Shown here: piece by piece, positions 1 through 10,320 of the stretch
How the letters are laid out: each line of letters starts with the position of its first letter
Numbering within the stretch: the stretch's first letter is position 1
Source: Isoetes taiwanensis
Lineage: Eukaryota > Streptophyta > Lycopodiopsida > Isoetales > Isoetaceae
Reading direction: 5' to 3'
Length of the DNA stretch: 64,000 nucleotides
NCBI GenBank assembly: GCA_021234155.1
Contig: JAJEKV010000159.1
Coordinates: 699,018 to 763,017 of the forward strand
The notes under the pieces: generated by a model
Database searches by the model: none
What the model was told of the DNA's origin: nothing
Seen by the model: the letters and a program-made list of their open reading frames with translations, nothing else
Position numbers and translations under genes: made by a program

Positions 1-176
1 TTAGTTTGAATATATTTGATGGAATATTCTATAATATTTTGAGTATATGGTTGCAATTGTTTGGGGTTTGTTTGGGGTGGGAGGGTGTGACATTTGTGAC
101 ACCGCATGCATTGACGAGAGATTTTTGGCAAATAAGTGGAAGGTGGATATGCAATCCGCATTTTTTGGCGATGACT

Positions 177-205
177 AGGGGCAGGGGCAGGGGCAGGGGC
201 AGAGG
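177..205. repeat. (GGGGCA)n microsatellite
   Basis: About four and a half tandem copies of a GGGGCA hexamer. It produces low-complexity arginine/glycine or leucine/proline reading frames on the two strands, which are not genes. Confidence 0.85.
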
Positions 206-543
206 AAGATTGGTGAACCTGCTGTGTTGCCTGCTTTGAAGCACAATTCAAAGAAAAATATTGTTGTAACTGTCCTTTCTTATCTTAAAGAGTCATTTCT
301 CAAGGTTTGATCCATAAATCTAGTCCTTAATTCTCAGAGAGCTTTGTCAACCTCTGTTTCTGTCTGCACATGCCTTGTTGCGAATTTGGGTGTGTTTATG
401 TCGTGCCTTTATCACATAAAATAACTTGCTCTATTCGCTACCCCATCGGATATGGTGTAAATAACGCCCTGGCTCGAAGGTGTTACTGAAAAAAAAATTG
501 AGGGCCATCAAAATGGCGAGGGTGTGCGCGTGATCGCCCTTAA

Positions 544-716
544 CACACCGCCCCGAGAGTTTTGGGCCATCCGATCACCATAAAAATCGATTTGGATCCA
601 TCCATTTGATAACACCCTAGGGTGTTATGGATATAGCAGTGTGTTATAGCTCCAGTAACACACTGATCAAGATTGATCTAAACCGTTAGATCACTATAAA
701 CTTGAGGGGCAGTGTG
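544..716. mobile_element. Small non-autonomous inverted-repeat element (MITE-like) with TTAA flanks
   Basis: The ends are inverted repeats: CACACCGCCCC at 544-554 and GGGGCAGTGTG at 706-716, differing at one position. TTAA lies immediately outside both ends (540-543 and 717-720), as expected for a piggyBac-type TTAA target duplication. The interior is non-coding and contains the perfect palindrome AACACCCTAGGGTGTT (611-626) and a second hairpin around 641-666 built on the same GTGTTA word. Counting the TTAA, the whole structure is 181 bp. It has no coding capacity, so it would depend on a transposase supplied elsewhere. The superfamily is inferred from the TTAA alone; a MITE of another superfamily with a chance TTAA is possible. 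Confidence 0.6.
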
Positions 717-1767
717 TTAAGGTGGAATATTCTTCTCTGTGCTCATCCTATTTCTTGTCCAGCCCTCAAAACCTTGGGAGCGAAGAGTAGAAATGTAGAG
801 CCTGAGCATTGTGCTACCCGATTGAAGCATGCAGGTGCTTTGGTTTATTCTGCAGGTATATATTCTGCATTGCACTGCTGGATAGAAGCAAAGTAAGAAA
901 GACCAATTCATTCTCTGTTAAACTTTCCAAATGGAACGGCAAAATTTAGCTCTACTAGATCGTCTCTTTTAAGGTGAACTCTGCTAGAAATCCTCGAATA
1001 TGAATGAAAATTGGAGAACTAGCAGTAAAATTTGATGCAAATTGGAGCTTTAGGAATGCAAGATTTTTCTAGCATAGCAGACGAGTTGGAGTAGCTGAGA
1101 ATGGTGTTTAAAAGTACCTTAGGACATTGTCGATTTGTCACTCTTAAACTTAGTGCAACTAGTTTTGGATAAGGATGTAATCTAGGTACTTTAATATACA
1201 TTTGCGTACTTTCACATAAGTACACAGAAAGGTACCTGATTGATAATTTTTTCTGTATACCCTATCAACAAGGTTGCAAATTAGAGGGGAGTGTTGTAGC
1301 ACTCCATTTCAAAGATTCACTTTAAGATTATACCATGCCCTTAAAATTGGCCTTTTTTGGATAAACTTGAGAATTTCAAAAGGTTTAGTTTTTTTCCCCT
1401 CATTTTGACTCCTCATTAAATGACAAGGTTGTTTTTTGCAAAGAAACACCCTTGAAAGTGGCAAAATGTAGACATGAATACATAATATCTGAAAATGAGA
1501 TATTAAAAGTATCAAAATAGAGAAGAAGAAATAATAATTATTTCTTTAAAATTTTTCAGTACATCAATTTGGCACCCTCAAAATTTGGCGCATATTGAAC
1601 AATATGCTCGTCAGACGTTGCAACTGGGTATCTGTTCCAAGTCTCTACGTTCAGTTGTTTTATCAAACATGTTTGACGTTCTATTGGCTAAATAAAAAAC
1701 AAGAAAATAATCAAGTAAATAAATGAACACTAGGGCACATAAAACAAAAAATGTAAAAATAAAAGTA

Positions 1768-1966
1768 CTCTGGGATACACTTTTGCTTTTCGAAAAAACA
1801 AATGTGTATTCCAGAATACACTTTAATACACATTTGCTTTCTCAAGAAAGCAAAAGTGTATTCCGGAATACACCTTTGGTTTCTAAGAAATCAAACGAGT
1901 ATTCCGGAACAACGTGTATTCCAGAACGCATGCATTCCAAGAAATCAAACGTGTATTCCAGAACGT
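1768..1966. repeat. Tandem array of composite palindromic units (TGTATTCCGGAATACA type)
   Basis: A unit of roughly 40-50 bp recurs here. Each unit has a 16-bp palindrome (TGTATTCCAGAATACA at 1805-1820, TGTATTCCGGAATACA at 1857-1872, partial copies near 1899, 1914 and 1950). A second small palindrome follows, of the form TTTC-x-GAAA (for example near 1835-1853 and 1878-1893). Related copies lie at 4192-4207, 4211-4224, 4421-4436 and 4486-4501. I do not recognise the family. The ORFs across it are repeat translations, not genes. Confidence 0.7.
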
Positions 1967-2073
1967 GCACAGTTGTTGTATTTTGCACATTCCATTTGCT
2001 GCTTCTCTATAAAAATGGAAGGCAAATCCATGCCATAGCTTCACTGCCATAGCCAGCATAGCCAGCATACTCA

Positions 2074-2395
2074 AAGATCATACTCAAAGAGAGTCTTAAA
2101 GTCTGCTATATTTGCTAACAAATCCTCTGAAAACTCTTTAGTGGTGCACAACATACTCACAATCCATAAACAGCCAGATAACAGCTCCAGAAGCATAATT
2201 CCATAGCTGTACAATTCAATTATGTCACTCAAATGCCCATATAATGCATATTCTGGTGCAACTAGCAAAAACCCATCGGAATTTTTTAAGAAAAACTTCA
2301 AAGCTAGTTGGAACAATGCAACTGGCACTTTAGTTCAAAGCAGGAAAAGAGGCGCCAGTATTGAAGCATTGAATATCACAGGATTTAGACATGCA
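2074..2395 (-). pseudogene. Receptor-like protein kinase fragment (subdomains VIII-IX)
   Basis: The minus strand encodes V-APEYALYGHLSD followed by ELYSYGIMLLELLSG. These are the activation-segment APE motif (subdomain VIII) and the D-x-YS-F/YG-I-x-LLELLSG helix (subdomain IX) of plant receptor-like or receptor-like cytoplasmic Ser/Thr kinases. In intact kinases the second segment has the invariant aspartate in SDVYSFG; here that position reads E-L-YSYG, so the residue is lost. Upstream on the minus strand, decayed sequence resembling the catalytic-loop region (ASNILL-like) extends to about 2395 with a stop and frame changes. No N-lobe, ATP-binding loop or ectodomain was found. It is a short kinase relic without flanking gene structure. 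Confidence 0.7.
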
Positions 2396-4190
2396 TTTGA
2401 AGCAGAACTATAACCCTGGGATGAGAATTTTTCTGGTTGGCATGATGATCATATCCCCCATATTTCTTCTCAGAGGCATCAAAAGCATCTGCCAAGAGGG
2501 ACCGGTACCATAACACCGATTAGCTCACACGTCTGAGATGCCAGAGAAAATGCTTACTTACAATACTTGTAACACGTAGCAAATAGAAGGTAAGTTAATT
2601 AGCAAAGCATTGGTGGCTAAAATTATAGTATCTAGTGGAACAGTATATGCAGAGGCAGTTGTTTCGCATGAACATTTAGAGGAGCTGAGATCTATTATGT
2701 ATTGTTTGAGATTTCAGCAAGCTTGCAACATATGTTAGATAAAGTGTAAAGAATATAAGATTTTGATGGTAGACTCTTGCGCCCATGGTAAAACCTAAAG
2801 AAATAAGCAAAGGGCTTTTTTGTTACCTACTTAAATACATGACTTTAAATAACATTGGCCAAGATATACTACAATATCATGATCAAAGTTCAACAGGAAA
2901 CACGCTTGATTGCTTGACATGAGAAAAGTCACGTATTTGGCATATGAATTGTGTAGCTGTATCTTATTATGAAATAAACAATACCATCTTTTGAACTGAA
3001 AATGTTCCACGTTTATCCTGCGCTGCTAATACTAGACCTTTATTCTCGCAAAAGGAACTAGAGCAGTAAAAAAGGGCTCGCCATTGGTAATTTCTCCTCT
3101 ATTAGCTGCTGCATATTCAAGCATTCTTTGCAACATATAATTTTCAAATCCTGCAGAAAGAAGATAAAATCGGGAGCTAAGAAAGTATGGTTACTATGCA
3201 TGGTTGAGATTGGAGTGGAAGCATCACGTCTGGATTTGGGGTGAAAGCATCATGTCTGGAAGCATCCTTTAAGTATAAGTCACCTGCACTTTCCTTGCCC
3301 AATATGCTTATGATCTCTGCATGAGTACTGCAAAAGTTATCTAATTGTTGCCACATATTGATTCTCCAATCTGGAGCCCATTAACTTAGCTGGTTGAGTT
3401 CTAAATCTAGTATGAAACTAAATCTTACTTACAAAACCAAGTCCTATCTTGCTTAGAATTCCTGGAGCTTCTGAGCCATAGTTGACACCCTTGAGAATGG
3501 CCTCCCTTTTTTGTACATGGCGCAAGGAATGGAGGTGCAAAAGGAACACCCAAAATTTGATCTACAACAAACAAATGCCATCATCATGGTTGGAATGAAG
3601 TGCCACCAATTATGTCAGATTTGGTCCTTCCATTGCTGAATCTTTCTGTAGGTACCCCAAAGGTTCTAGGGAAATCTATGCATGCTTCTCTTAAGTGTAC
3701 GATCAGTAGCATGTTTAGTTCTGTCTAATATCAAAATTAAATAATTCATCAACATGAAATTCCAGACTAACATCTCTGCTTATTCTCTCATAGATAGCTT
3801 CAACCGGTGCTATGAAACTCTTGAAACTTGAAACTTAAACAATAAAAAATCTTGCAGAAAGCAATAGTGAGCCATCGCTGCTTCTAGACAGCTTCTAAGA
3901 GACTAAACAACTTCTAAGAGACCAGGTCCGTTAACATCGTTCTGCCGCCCAGTTAACGGCAATGGAAGCTGCCGCCAGATTCTTGCAACACGCCCCAAGA
4001 CCTGCAACAGTAGAATCACCCAATGACGGACCTGCTCGACCAACACTAGACGAACCTACTCGACCCTAAGCGATGTAGCCAGCGATGGGTTAACTGTAGC
4101 CAAAACCAATGCAAAACCCTCGTAGGCGCTAAGTCCCAAGAGAAAGATCACCCAGCAAAACAAAAGCTTGAGCTCTTTTCGAAAACCAAA
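2396..4190. other. AT-rich intergenic DNA, nothing recognised
   Basis: No coding region, RNA gene or clear repeat could be supported. There is a weak local duplication near 3210-3265 (GAAAGCATCAYGTCTGGA twice). Confidence 0.5.
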
Positions 4191-4191
4191 A

Positions 4192-4268
4192 CGTATTCTG
4201 GAATACAAAGTGTATTCCAAAATAAGTTTTCCACTATCATTTGGAACCAAGATCCAGTATCCCCCCCC

Positions 4269-4299
<31 letters not shown>

Positions 4300-4501
4300 A
4301 ATCCTTTCATTATTTAAAACCATGATCCTGTATACCCACAAAACAAACAAAAAAAATCGCAAGGTCATTGAAATAAATTGAAAATGCCAAAAAAAACTTT
4401 GGCTCTTCTAGAATAGGATATGTATTCCAGGATACAAAAATGGTTTGATATTTTTTTTTTCATTTCACTATTTCGAAATAACAAGTGTAATCCAGAATAC
4501 A
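4192..4501. repeat. Dispersed copies of the TGTATTCC-type palindrome
   Basis: CGTATTCTGGAATACA (4192-4207), TGTATTCCAAAATA (4211-4224), TGTATTCCAGGATACA (4421-4436) and TGTAATCCAGAATACA (4486-4501) are variants of the palindrome arrayed at 1.77-1.97 kb. The TTTTCGAAAA companion motif also occurs here (near 4178). They suggest a broader, older copy of the same repeat family. Confidence 0.6.
4261..4299. repeat. Homopolymer C then A tract
   Basis: A run of C is followed by about thirty A. It may be the tail of a degenerate retroposed sequence, but no body was recognised next to it. Confidence 0.8.
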
Positions 4502-5327
4502 AAAAGGATTTCACGTGTTTAAACATAGTATCCCTTTTTCGCTACTATCTCCACTCTTCAAACAAGAGAAATTTGCTAATTTTTAAGACACATGTAAAAC
4601 TAAATATTTGTTGGCTCTTTCGGATCAAAGAGCGAGCTCTAATCGTTGTTTTTTGTGCTTCTCTCATCACTCCTCCCACTTTTGCACAAAACTAAGTATT
4701 TTAAAAATACTGTAAAATATGCATTTAAATATCAAGATTTTGTCTTCAATTTTTGAATATACCACAATTTCAGTCACTACTTCACTTCTATTTTAGGTTA
4801 AAAGTTACGTTCTCTTAAAACAGGAAGTCTTTCAAAAAACATACTTGGGAAAAATTCTAATTGGTTGAAAAAGTGTCACTTTGACACAATCAATTCTCTA
4901 TTGACAGAAAAAAATAGGCTATTTTGGGGGGATCAAAATATAGTTTTATGTCTTTTTTTTTAACCTCAATTTAGCCCCTTCTTTGAAAAAAAAAGGAATC
5001 GTTGAGGAATACTCCTTCTGTTCCATTTAGATGATTTGCTCCCGTTTAATACACAAACTTGTTTATCATGCTTTCACCCAGTTATTGGTATAACTTGGAT
5101 CTACTACAGTAGTTGATGCTACTACAATTACAAGTTATTGGTGTAACTTGTATCTTCTATAGTAGTTGGTGCTACTGGTTGAAGTCGATGCTTCCACAGT
5201 GAATCTATCTCGAAAGTACAATCAAATCTTCTCTGAAACTTTACCTTAATCTTTAGCCACAACAATGTGATTGTACTAAATAGTTGGTGCTATTTATAAG
5301 ATCATAATCCTAGCCTTTGGACCTTAC

Positions 5328-5440
5328 GGATTGAGTTGATGCTCATGTACATATGGATTGAGTTGATGCTCATGTACAAATGGATTGAGTTGGTGCTCAA
5401 GTACAAAAGGACTGAGTTGGTGCTCAAGTATTACAAATTG
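5328..5440. repeat. Minisatellite, about 28-bp unit, four copies
   Basis: Four consecutive degenerate units contain GATTGAGTTGATGCTCATG followed by TACAAATG, later variants reading GAGTTGGTGCTCAAG. Similar 'TTGGTGCTA' words occur in the preceding 250 bp, so the array probably grew from a longer imperfect repeat. Confidence 0.75.
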
Positions 5441-5593
5441 TGTTGGTGCTATTTTGTGGATTAGGATATAACTGAGCTCAAATCCTTGGGAGACTTTTAC
5501 TTTGTACTTGTCCGGTGAAGGCGACCGACCGCTCTGAGTTCTTTTGTCGCGATCGCTTTCACCGGGTTCTTTTTTGTCGCGGCACCAGGATGG

Positions 5594-6840
5594 ATTGTCG
5601 CGACATGGTTAATAAGACAAATAAACCCACGGGCCTTATTTGGGTCGTTATTTTTGAACAAATAAACACCAACAACCCAATCAACCCCTAAAAAAACACC
5701 AACAACCCAATCAACCCCAACAACCCCAACTCCTCCCTTCTCTTATTATAAATCCTGAGACTTGAACGTAAAAAAGACTTGCAATGGATCCTGAGTGGAA
5801 TTGGGAATGGACAGATGGGGAGGTGGGTGTGCTCACAATTCGGCAGCTGCATGATCTTCTGATAAAGAGGAGAAGCGCCCAATTTATGATGGACCATGGA
5901 TTGATCCCAAGTGGTAGAGAGTGTGAACATTGTCAGAAGAAGATGAAATTGAGAGGTGCTAGCAATTTAAGAGATGGTGTCAAATGGAAGTGTGGCAAAT
6001 GCGACACCACTCGAAGCTTGAGATCAGAGAGTTGGTTTGCGAGGAGTCATTTGACTCTGAAGCAAATGATCGACATTATGTATCTCTGGTCCCTCAAAAT
6101 GTCAGAGCAAGAGACTCAGAGAGAGGTTGGCGTATCATCAAGAACAATTGTTGATTGGTTCAATTTCTCGCCGCGGATGTCTGGCGTTCTAACTTTGGAG
6201 GAAGGGAATAAAAAATTGGTGGTCCCAGAAGATCGTTGAGATCGATGAGAGCAAGTTCGGGAAACGCAAATACAATAAGGGTAGGCGGTCGGGTCGATTG
6301 GGTTTTGGGGAATCAAAGAGGTAATCGACAATATTTTTTTAGCTTGTGTTCCTACTAGAGATAAGGAGACCCTCATCGATATTATTTACAATAACATAGA
6401 GCCCGGCACTATAATCCATAGTGATTGTTGGGCAAAGATAATCACGATCTTGAATGGTTGAGGCGCTTGAACTATAATCATTACATCGCCAACCATTCAC
6501 GTAATTTTCAGAATCCTCGCCGATGGTACACACACAAATACTATCGAATCAACGGGGCAGTTGAAGCCGATCTCTCCCACGATACGGTACACCACCAAAG
6601 GCATGTACACAAGTTACTTTGCAGAATACATGTGGCGCAGGAAATTTTGCAAGCATGACGATGCTTTTTCAGCATTATGCAAATGCATAACACGTTACGT
6701 CCATCGGGTTCCAGAACCCGAATGAAAAAAATTGTTAATCTCGATGTATTTGACAATATAACATCTTGATGTATCGCGACAATATAACTTCGCCCCTTTT
6801 GTCTTGTTTCGGCCATCGTTATGCTGTTTTGTCTTATTCA
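5594..6840 (+). mobile_element. Decayed Merlin/IS1595-type DNA transposon (body)
   Basis: This interval brackets the Merlin-like transposase. Inverted sequence pairs flank the gene: ATTGTCGCGA (5594-5603) with TCGCGACAAT (6774-6783), and AATAAGACAAA (5611-5621) with TTTGTCTTATT (6828-6838). The two pairs are not nested in the same order on both sides, so I cannot define true terminal repeats or a target duplication. The ends given are only the limits of these motifs. The short direct duplication CACCAACAACCCAATCAACC (5667 and 5697) lies between the left motifs and the start codon. Confidence 0.5.
5784..6700 (+). pseudogene. Merlin/IS1595 (ISXO2-like) DDE transposase, frameshifted
   Basis: The first 151 codons are open from the ATG at 5784. 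They encode a zinc-ribbon-like region (C-x2-C at CEHC, then C-x2-C at CGKC), a W-F region and a helix-turn-helix-like stretch (SEQETQREVGVSSRTIVDWF), which is the usual N-terminal layout of ISXO2/Merlin transposases. After frame changes near 6215, 6325 and 6510 the DDE core is still readable: VEIDESKFGKRKYNKGRR with Asp at 6244-6246, IIHSDCWAK with Asp at 6423-6425, and THTNTIEST with Glu at 6546-6548. The end matches the family's KGMYTSYFAEYMWRRKF motif. All three catalytic acids survive, although the Trp normally following the Glu motif is Gly. The element cannot make a full protein as it stands. Merlin elements are best known from animals and some protists and fungi. Confidence 0.85.
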
Positions 6841-6844
6841 CTTA

Positions 6845-8880
6845 TTTAATTGTGAAATCCGCCGCAAATAAGGGAACGGAAGCAAAGTAAAAACTAGCCA
6901 AATCCTTTCCAACAGGAAAGAATTGATACAAATATGTAGCTCGGGGTTGTGGTCTTGGACGTTAGTCTTGGTGAACTAGCATGAGTGCATAAGTTTAGAA
7001 AATTATTGGCAAAGACAAGGCAAATAATGGCAAAGGAAAACCTTATAGTAGCTATGGGTTAAATTATAATTTATAACGAAAGATAAATTCATGGTTAAAG
7101 GTTAAAGCTAATACAACTCAAGGAAAAGAAGGGGCAGCCAAATATAAAGGCTACGATTAGCCTAAAGGACCATGACTTTTTTAAACAAAAGGGGAACAAA
7201 AGCTACAGTACTAGGAGGACCACATCTAGATGACTACATGGGATCTAAGTGTGCTATAAATAAGCTGGGGAATCAGGAGGGAATTGTCTTTTTTTGCTTC
7301 TTCAGACAGGATCGGCCAGGTCTTCAGCAGTCATCCATAGCAATCGACGTTCAACAGTCAATCTATTTCAGCTTCCTTTGAAATTCATATCGAATATCTC
7401 ATTGACTGGATAATAAGTTCCATGATTGATAATTCGCCATTGCTTATCGCTTTGCATAATTTGCCAATACTTAGCTCTGATTGATCCGGTTGGGCAGTGA
7501 ACTACCATAATTTGGGTCTCTGGATAGATCTTTCTCTGGACTTGGTGATATAGAGTCTGACCATTAGAGGTCATTTGTGTAACTTCTACCAGAGGAATCT
7601 ATAACTAGTTTTGGTGAACTGGTTAAGATCACAGATTATTGGTGTAATCTATGTCCGTTTGTATTTCTGGTCAATGCTAAAAGTTTGGTTTGTGGAATTG
7701 CAGAAGTTATTAATCGATTAAGGATGACAAGACCTTGCTTTAACTGATGAATATATGTTAACAAGGCTTTTGGGATTTAAAAGGTTTGGATCATTGTTGT
7801 GATCCTTAACACGCATACATGCATGCACACACGCACACACATAATGCGTATAATGTAAATTACTCGAGTGTTCTTAGCTAGGATTCTAATCACTCCAACC
7901 TCATCTTAAACATATTTCCACAACAGCAGGAAATCAAACCTACTATCAACAGAGTTGAACCCCCTCATAACACCCCCTCCCCCGGCCCCCTGCCAACTAC
8001 TAAGGGCAGGCATTATCCAAATCTCATGGAATTCCGCATAGATGGGGAAGATCACCAACTCCCCCAACCTCAATCTCAACCTCAACCTCAACCTGCACAT
8101 CGCAAGTCCAACATGGCAGCCAAGCTTATATTACGGGCTATCATAGATTCCATTCTAACACATGACATAACACGCAGGCAAGGCTAGCAAGTCTACCCTA
8201 AAAAAGGAGGCAAGGGCAAAGGCATGTATAACACACATAGCTAGGCAAGCTTAAACCCGAAACTCAAATATAGCAGCAAGTCGCTCATAAGCAATACAAG
8301 ATTGGATATCTGAAGAGTCTTAGAGACAAACCTAGATGAATCTTGAAAGCAACATAGCTAAGTTGGCAAGTGTGACAAAATAGGTACAATCTTCAACACC
8401 CACATTGATGGAAAAACAACTAGCAACGGAAAAGCAATACATTTCCACACACAACAGCTTGATGATCACCTTCAACTAATACAATCTAAATGGTAGCAGG
8501 ATAGGCCAGACATCACTGAACTCATGGCTCATATGTTCAAGATGTCAACCAGACATAGAATGTTTTGAGCGAGACATTAAGGGCACTATATCATAGCTTC
8601 AAACAGGAATTGTAGAGATGACTGCCAAGATCCAATGAGCTGTTCAAATATGTACCACAGAAACCCAAATGTAACAGTAACATCTTCAGGCTCTACAGGA
8701 CAAGAACCACATTGGAAAAGGCAAAATCTACTGAGGACACTGGGGTAACCTCCAGACTTTAAGAGGGTGGAGGAAAGCTCCTCCAATTGGGAGCGTGATA
8801 TTTGAGAGATGCACAAGGCAATTGCTTTGCAAGGTAAAGGGCGTCATATTGATGCTCATAAGCAGCTGCACCATTACATG
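6845..8880. other. Intergenic DNA with small microsatellites
   Basis: No gene could be supported. The stretch 7100-7680 has a TATAAATAAG box (about 7255) and 'ATTGGTGTAATCT' words like those near 5.1 kb; it may be an old LTR remnant, but no paired LTR or primer site was found. A short CA-rich tract lies at 7806-7850. Confidence 0.4.
8059..8097. repeat. (AACCTC)n microsatellite
   Basis: About six imperfect copies of AACCTC. The RLRLRLRL frame on the minus strand is an artefact of this repeat. Confidence 0.8.
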
Positions 8881-9846
8881 CAAGAATTAAAAATGGAATT
8901 TAAACCCCTAGTATACGTATGAAAACATCGAGAAAAAACCTCCTTCCACACACTCACTAGGTTTATACGTCTCCTGTGGAAATCTCCGAAGCCATCTGTA
9001 GCTCTTTCACACCGTTCCTGCTGCTCTTGAATCATTTGCAACTTAGCTCTAGCATCATTATTAAAACCGGTGAAAGTGCAATGAGTGCCTGCGAGAAGCA
9101 GAGGATCTTTAAAAGACGTGGACTGAGGAGGCGTAGCTCTGGGGGAAGCAGAAGTGAGAGACAAAGAGGAAACAAGAACATAGGCAGGGCGATCCCACTT
9201 AGCACGAAAATTTGCAAAGAGTTCAAGTTGGGAAAACAAATCAGCAAGTTGAGGACCATTTAGTAGTTGCAAATCAAATTTGAGGAACGTAGGCCACTGT
9301 TAATGATAATTGAACTAGGAAGAGCTCGACCACAAGGCAGAGAAACACAAATCTTAGCACCATCAACTATAGAATGAGTCAAGTGAGTACCCAAACCATT
9401 AGTAACACTCACAAGGAAGTTCGGCACAAGCAGATCAGGTGGAAGATTTAAAATAGAAAACCAACAACGCATCTTATACCCGATGAGAAGCCAGTAGAAT
9501 AAGGTTGGTATAACACGTAATCACTCCACATAGGATCAACACCTCGAGCCACCAACTGATCAGCAACAGCAACATCATCAAACATAACCAAAAAGAAGTT
9601 TTTCCCAAGCATTTTCAAGGAGCGATAAGCGGGAAGACCAATCATGCGAAGATGGCCTGTCAACCAGTAATCAAGCTTCCTAATATCCAAATACGCTCCG
9701 GTATAATGGCCCACTACACCAAATGACATCAGGTTACTGATACATCTTTTGTTCAAATCATGATCAATCCGCACAATATTGTAGCCAAATGCCATTAAAG
9801 TATCTCTACACACCTTTGTTTGATAGAAGACATCCACAGGAGGCAA
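8880..9846 (-). pseudogene. DUF4283-type retroelement ORF1/gag-like remnant
   Basis: On the minus strand three overlapping frames read as one decayed protein. They start near 9846 (MPPVDVFYQTKV...), pass through HLRMIGLPAYRSLKMLGKNF-FLVMFDD, continue in a second frame with CWFSILNLPPDLLVPNFLVSV, and then ARVCV-like KICVSLPCGRALPSSIIIN. This order matches the DUF4283 nucleic-acid-binding domain of plant LINE ORF1/gag-like proteins: a beta-rich domain, the 'WV-L-LP' region, then ARVCVEVDLSKPLP. The third frame (QLLNGPQLADLFSQLELF) continues without the usual CCHC knuckle, which was not found. At least two frameshifts, near 9470 and 9270, inactivate it. No reverse transcriptase follows downstream on this strand. 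Confidence 0.55.
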
Positions 9847-10020
9847 TTCAAAATCTAAATTTGCTTCTTGTTGTTGTTGCAGCTTTGAAGTACAAGAAGG
9901 TCTAGCAAAGTTGTGTTTGCGAATGTGAGCTCATCTCTTGGTCTATGTGATGAACAATTGTGAGCTAAGCATGGTGCTTCCTGGTATTGCTTTTGTGTAA
10001 CGTCATTTTTTTCAAGTCTC

Positions 10021-10255
10021 TTGACCTTGAGGACAAGGTGCTAGGAGGAGGGGAGGAAACTGTTACAGTTTCTGAAATTAGTTAGGAATTTAGTCTAGGA
10101 AGTGCCACTAGGTGGCATGGGAATGTCGGGAAACATTCAAAAGGCTAGTTACTGCCTAGGGGCAGTGTTGTGGGATTTTATAATGGCAAAAGTTTCATAT
10201 GATAAAGTGCCTTTTTAAGTAAATGTTAACGAAGAGCCTTTATTTTATATGAACC
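10021..10255 (+). mobile_element. Probable Ty3-type polypurine tract and start of a 3' LTR
   Basis: Coding-like sequence ending in LEDKVLGGG (GACCTTGAGGACAAGGTGC) is followed by a polypurine tract (GGAGGAGGGGAGGAAAC, 10044-10060) and then TGTTACAGTTTCTG at 10061. This is the usual arrangement at the 3' end of a plant Ty3/gypsy polyprotein: the last codons, the PPT and the TG start of the LTR. The LTR cannot be followed past about 10255, where mitochondrial nad4 sequence begins. No matching 5' LTR was found in the window. Confidence 0.45.
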
Positions 10256-10260
10256 ATTGA

Positions 10261-10313
10261 AAGCCCATACGAATTTCGGGACTATTAGTCTAAACATGCA
10301 GGGAATCGAAGGT
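10261..10313 (+). pseudogene. nad4: Nuclear copy of mitochondrial nad4 (upstream part)
   Basis: In one frame from 10263 the DNA reads A-H-T-N-F-G-T-I-S-L-N-M-Q-G-I-E-G. This aligns with the conserved NAD4 stretch AHMN...SLNIQGIEG, with ACG (Thr) at the position that is Met in the protein. Three codons (GMF) expected before SLN are absent. By my recollection of intron numbering this is exactly where intron nad4i976 sits; no intron is present here. A further deletion of codons corresponding to SILLMLSH separates this part from the next one at 10321. Confidence 0.75.
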
Positions 10314-10320
10314 TGAGTTT

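Noticed and set aside
5328-5440. Minisatellite considered as a CRISPR-like array
   Set aside because: The units are contiguous without unique spacers, and the context is a plant nuclear genome.
7368-7574. Minus-strand 68-codon ORF in the possible LTR at 7.1-7.7 kb
   Set aside because: No similarity recognised and no paired LTR found.
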